Below are positions 6,573 through 9,194 of a DNA stretch of 9,194 nt, piece by piece (the first letter of the stretch is position 1; each line of letters starts with the position of its first letter). The position numbers and the translations under genes are program-made. The notes beneath the pieces are model-generated. The model was not told the origin of the DNA, made no database searches, and worked only from the letters and a program-made list of their open reading frames with translations. This DNA comes from Paludibacteraceae bacterium (GTDB lineage Bacteria > Bacteroidota > Bacteroidia > Bacteroidales > Paludibacteraceae): positions 1 through 9,194 of the forward strand of contig JALNVE010000113.1 in NCBI GenBank assembly GCA_023227695.1, written 5' to 3'.

Positions 6573-8618
6573 TTAGAGCATACTCATGCTTCTCTTAATG
6601 AAGTTGCTGAGAGCTTCTCCCTTAAGAAGATTGTTTGACAACAATGCCAAATCAACCAACTGAGAAACCTCTTTGCTATCTTTTGCATAACCAGCAAGAA
6701 TCTCTTTCTGTTGATTCTTGGCGTCATTAATCTTGTTATCAAGATCTTTAACTTCATCCTTGATGGCTTCTGCCAAGTCAGACTCTTTTTTATCACCTTT
6801 CAAATCGGTACGTTTCTTTTCCATCTCGGCAACGCTTGATGTGAGAGGATTGACTTTCTCGCCGCATTGAGCCTCTTCGTCTTTCAAAATCTTCTCGATC
6901 AGAGGGTGAGCCGTGTTGACAACCAAGTTGTATGAGTCAGGCATGTTGCCGTAGAAACCCATGCCTCCGCCGGTTGCAGACATTTCCTTCATACGTCTCA
7001 TAAACTCGTTTTGAGTGATATAGACTGGCTGAGAGTTGGCATCCAAATTTTCGTAAGTAACGATGAAATTCATCTTTGAATCGTTTGGAAGTTTTGAACT
7101 GAAGATGGATGTAAGAGCATTCTGTTGGTCGGTAGTAAGAGTGACCATCTTTTCGTTGCCCTTCTGGATCAACTTGTCGATCACATCGGCGTCCACACGA
7201 GTGAATCTTGCTTTGCCTTCCATCTTCTGCTCCAACTTGCTGATGAAGTGGATATCCAACGTTCCGTCCATAACCAAGACATCGTAACCTTTGTCTTTGG
7301 CTGCCTGGATGTACTGATGCTGGTCTTCCGTGTTGGTTGCATATAAGTAAACGACTTTACCGTCTTTGTCTTTCTGATTTTCGCTGATTAACTTCTCATA
7401 CTCATCGATAGTGAAGTACTTGTCGTCAGCATTCTTCAACAAAACAAATTTCTCAGCACGCTCGCTAAACTTATCGTCAGACAACATACCGTATTCGATG
7501 AAGATCTTCAAGTCGTCCCACTTGCTCTCCAGTTCGCTACGCTGTGTTTTGAAAATCTCTTCCAAACGGTCTGCCACCTTCTTGGTGATGTGGTTAGAAA
7601 TCTTCTTAACGTTGCTGTCGCTCTGAAGGTAACTTCTTGATACGTTCAAAGGAATATCTGGAGAGTCGATGACACCGTGAAGCAATGTCAAGAATTCAGG
7701 AACGATTCCTTCCACAGAATCGGTAACGTATACCTGGTTGCAGTAAAGCTGTATCTTGTTTTTCTGAATCTCGAAGTTGTTCTTCAATTTAGGGAAGTAA
7801 AGAATACCCGTCAAGTTGAACGGATAATCTACGTTCAAGTGGATGTAGAACAATGGGTCTTCGCTGTATGGATAAAGCTCGTGATAGAATGACTTGTAAT
7901 CCTCAGGTTTTAAGTCAACAGGCTTGCGAGTCCATGCAGGTTGAGTGTTGTTGATGACGTTGTCTTGATCTGTCTCAACCTCTTTGCCGTCTTTCCAATC
8001 TTTCTTCTTGCCGAATGTGATAGGGACAGGTAAGAACTTGCAGTATTTAGTCAAAAGCTCGTTTATCTTGTGTTCTTCCAAGAAGTCTTTGTTCTCGTCG
8101 TCGATGTAAAGCACGATATCAGTACCGCGATCGGCCTTTTCTACATCTTCGAATGTGTATTCAGGGCTACCGTCGCAGCTCCATTTAACGGCTTTGCTTC
8201 CTTCCTTAAATGATTTTGTGATGATCTCTACTTTCTTAGAAACCATGAAAGAAGAATAGAATCCTAGTCCGAAGTGACCAATGATGGCATTGGCGTCGTT
8301 CTTGTATTTCTCAAGGAAATCCTCTGCGCCAGAGAATGCGATTCGGTTGATGTATTTGTCGATTTCTTCCTGTGTCATACCGATACCACGGTCAGAAATA
8401 GTAAGAGTTCCAGCTTTAGAATCAGCTTTAACCTCTACTTTAAGGTCTCCGATTTCGCCTTTGTATTCGCCTACAGAAGCTAATGTCTTAAGTTTTTGGG
8501 TTGCGTCAACAGCGTTGGATACAATTTCACGAAGGAAAATTTCGTGGTCGCTATAGAGAAATTTTTTAATGATGGGGAAAATGTCGTTGGTCGTTACCCC
8601 AATATTTCCTTTCTGCAT
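6573..8618 (-). CDS. htpG: Molecular chaperone HtpG (bacterial Hsp90)
   Basis: A complete 681-residue Hsp90, an ATP-driven cytoplasmic homodimer that helps client proteins fold. The N-terminal ATPase has EIVSNAVDA (31-39, with E31 and N35), SDRGIGMT (75-82, with D76) and the glycine lid segment GHFGLGFYS (114-122). The middle domain carries LNVSRSYLQSD (324-334), whose R328 should contact ATP phosphate. The C-terminal dimerisation domain ends in MSML, unlike the MEEVD of eukaryotic Hsp90. Length exceeds the 624 residues of E. coli HtpG, mainly through a charged, coiled-coil-like segment at about 585-645, which I believe is usual in Bacteroidetes. The start is fixed by the conserved MQKGNIGVTT opening; the leader is A/T-rich without Shine-Dalgarno. 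It has its own terminator and a probable promoter, so it looks monocistronic. Confidence 0.98.
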   Translation of the reverse strand: MQKGNIGVTTNDIFPIIKKFLYSDHEIFLREIVSNAVDATQKLKTLASVGEYKGEIGDLKVEVKADSKAGTLTISDRGIGMTQEEIDKYINRIAFSGAEDFLEKYKNDANAIIGHFGLGFYSSFMVSKKVEIITKSFKEGSKAVKWSCDGSPEYTFEDVEKADRGTDIVLYIDDENKDFLEEHKINELLTKYCKFLPVPITFGKKKDWKDGKEVETDQDNVINNTQPAWTRKPVDLKPEDYKSFYHELYPYSEDPLFYIHLNVDYPFNLTGILYFPKLKNNFEIQKNKIQLYCNQVYVTDSVEGIVPEFLTLLHGVIDSPDIPLNVSRSYLQSDSNVKKISNHITKKVADRLEEIFKTQRSELESKWDDLKIFIEYGMLSDDKFSERAEKFVLLKNADDKYFTIDEYEKLISENQKDKDGKVVYLYATNTEDQHQYIQAAKDKGYDVLVMDGTLDIHFISKLEQKMEGKARFTRVDADVIDKLIQKGNEKMVTLTTDQQNALTSIFSSKLPNDSKMNFIVTYENLDANSQPVYITQNEFMRRMKEMSATGGGMGFYGNMPDSYNLVVNTAHPLIEKILKDEEAQCGEKVNPLTSSVAEMEKKRTDLKGDKKESDLAEAIKDEVKDLDNKINDAKNQQKEILAGYAKDSKEVSQLVDLALLSNNLLKGEALSNFIKRSMSML

Positions 8619-8690
8619 AATGATATATTTTTTTAGTTTATATTTTTAAAATAACTGAATCGCTGTTTTTGGATTCTACATCGATTTTCT

Positions 8691-8723
8691 CAAATCAAGT
8701 GCCAAAGCCGAAATGGTGACAAA
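8691..8723 (-). promoter_or_regulatory. Possible htpG promoter
   Basis: On the minus strand TTTG (8723-8720) is followed after 21 bases by TTGATTTG (8698-8691), one base off TAnnTTTG. Transcription would start near 8684, leaving a leader of about 66 bases. No convincing sigma-32-type heat-shock promoter was found. Confidence 0.42.
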
Positions 8724-8892
8724 GTGTCTGTGTGCATAAAAACGAGCGTGACAGAATTGCAGAGGGTAGGACAGAATGCCGTGAAATAAATAAAATAGGA
8801 TTATTCGCATTTGTGTGTAAAATTTAAATTATCAATGAATTATTTGTCCAGGTTTGATAGACCCTACTTTTCCCTTAGATGGAAAACGTAGA

Positions 8893-8923
8893 CAAAAAAA
8901 GAGCCGCAGTTGTTAGTGCTCTT
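8893..8923 (-). terminator. Rho-independent terminator upstream of htpG
   Basis: On the minus strand AAGAGC (8923-8918) pairs with GCTCTT (8904-8899) around a 13-base loop, and the T run continues to 8894. It lies between the insertion sequence and the htpG promoter, so it would stop transcripts entering from the right. Confidence 0.6.
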
Positions 8924-8926
8924 ACT

Positions 8927-9023
8927 CAGAAGTGAAGCACTGTTTGGTTAAACAATTTTAAACGCGCTCGAGCCTCGCTTGAACGATAAAATTGTTTTGA
9001 CGCCATCCTGCACGTCACTTCTG
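8927..9023. repeat. 97-bp imperfect palindrome next to the insertion sequence
   Basis: CAGAAGTGA (8927-8935) pairs with TCACTTCTG (9015-9023), GCA (8937-8939) with TGC (9009-9011), and AAACAATTTTA (8950-8960) with TAAAATTGTTT (8987-8997). The centre (8961-8986) is G+C-rich and contains GCTCGAGC. The two arms are therefore diverged inverted copies of about 35 bp. It could be a palindromic repeat element, a cruciform target for insertion, or the folded 3' end of a transcript that ends at the adjacent terminator. Function unknown. Confidence 0.6.
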
Positions 9024-9077
9024 GCGAGCGCTTAAGGCGTATTACACATTTACTCCACCTTAGTGATTTTCAAGAGC

Positions 9078-9194
9078 TGGATTCAAGCGGACAATGCAAC
9101 CTCATTTAAATCCAAGTTTGTCAATTGTTTAAATTTTTGTAAAGGAGTCATATACCCTAATCTTTTCCTCGGTCTCGAGTTTAAGATGTTTTGA
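9078..9194 (-). mobile_element. Left end of an IS30-family insertion sequence (partial)
   Basis: Defined by the transposase tail at 9083-9193. In many IS30 elements the last codons run into the terminal inverted repeat, so the element probably ends near 9078-9083 and the sequence reading GGATTCAAGCGGACAATGCA from 9079 is the likely inverted repeat. The other end is outside the window, so neither the repeat nor a target duplication can be confirmed. Confidence 0.5.
9083..9194 (-). CDS. IS30-family transposase, C-terminal fragment
   Basis: The last 36 codons of a gene that continues beyond the right edge, ending in TGA at 9085-9083. The peptide contains ILNSRPRKRLGYMTPLQKF, the ILN-x-RPRK-x-LGx-x-TP signature typical of the C-terminal end of IS30-family DDE transposases, where the integrase-core domain closes. 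The family moves by a copy-out-paste-in route with short inverted repeats. Whether the gene is intact cannot be judged here. Read-through towards htpG would meet the palindrome at 8927-9023 and the terminator at 8893-8923. Confidence 0.85.
   Translation of the reverse strand, partial: QNILNSRPRKRLGYMTPLQKFKQLTNLDLNEVALSA

Noticed and set aside
8619..8760. Heat-shock (sigma-32-like) promoter for htpG
   Set aside because: A CTTGAT on the minus strand is seen, but no matching CCCCAT-type -10 box at proper spacing. A Bacteroidetes-type box fits better.

Overview
The window reads as a chromosomal segment of a member of the order Bacteroidales (phylum Bacteroidota). Supporting signs are a Bacteroidetes-type serine palmitoyltransferase, an HtpG with an extra charged C-terminal segment, a short IorA without a ferredoxin tail, start codons without convincing Shine-Dalgarno sequences, A/T-rich leaders, and promoter-like boxes of the TAnnTTTG kind. 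Base composition is moderately A/T-rich, more so between genes. No rRNA, tRNA, CRISPR array or phage gene was seen.

All five complete genes, and the transposase fragment at the right edge, lie on the minus strand, so transcription runs right to left. From right to left: the C-terminal end of an IS30-family transposase (9083-9193, continuing past the edge); a 464-base gap with a large imperfect palindrome, a minus-strand terminator and a possible htpG promoter; htpG, the Hsp90 chaperone (6573-8618), ending in a strong hairpin; a YbhN/LPG-synthase-TM-type membrane protein (5130-6182); a 653-base gap with several inverted repeats; a serine palmitoyltransferase-type alpha-oxoamine synthase (3289-4476) with its own terminator; a 595-base gap with a small diverged repeat family; iorA (1098-2693) with a strong terminator; and a predicted DEDDy 3'-5' exonuclease (291-1016). 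The leftmost 290 bases carry no convincing gene.

The genes look like a row of separate housekeeping or metabolic units, not one operon. Terminators follow iorA, spt and htpG, and the gaps are long. spt starts sphingolipid synthesis. The neighbouring multi-pass protein belongs to a family linked to lipid modification or flipping, so a functional link is conceivable but unproven. IorA would need an IorB partner encoded elsewhere. HtpG and the exonuclease are general maintenance proteins. I see no clear new defence or mobile system. The parts least explained are the non-coding structures: the repeat patch at 2848-3062, the hairpins at 4519-4565 and 4744-4863, and the palindrome at 8927-9023 beside the insertion sequence.
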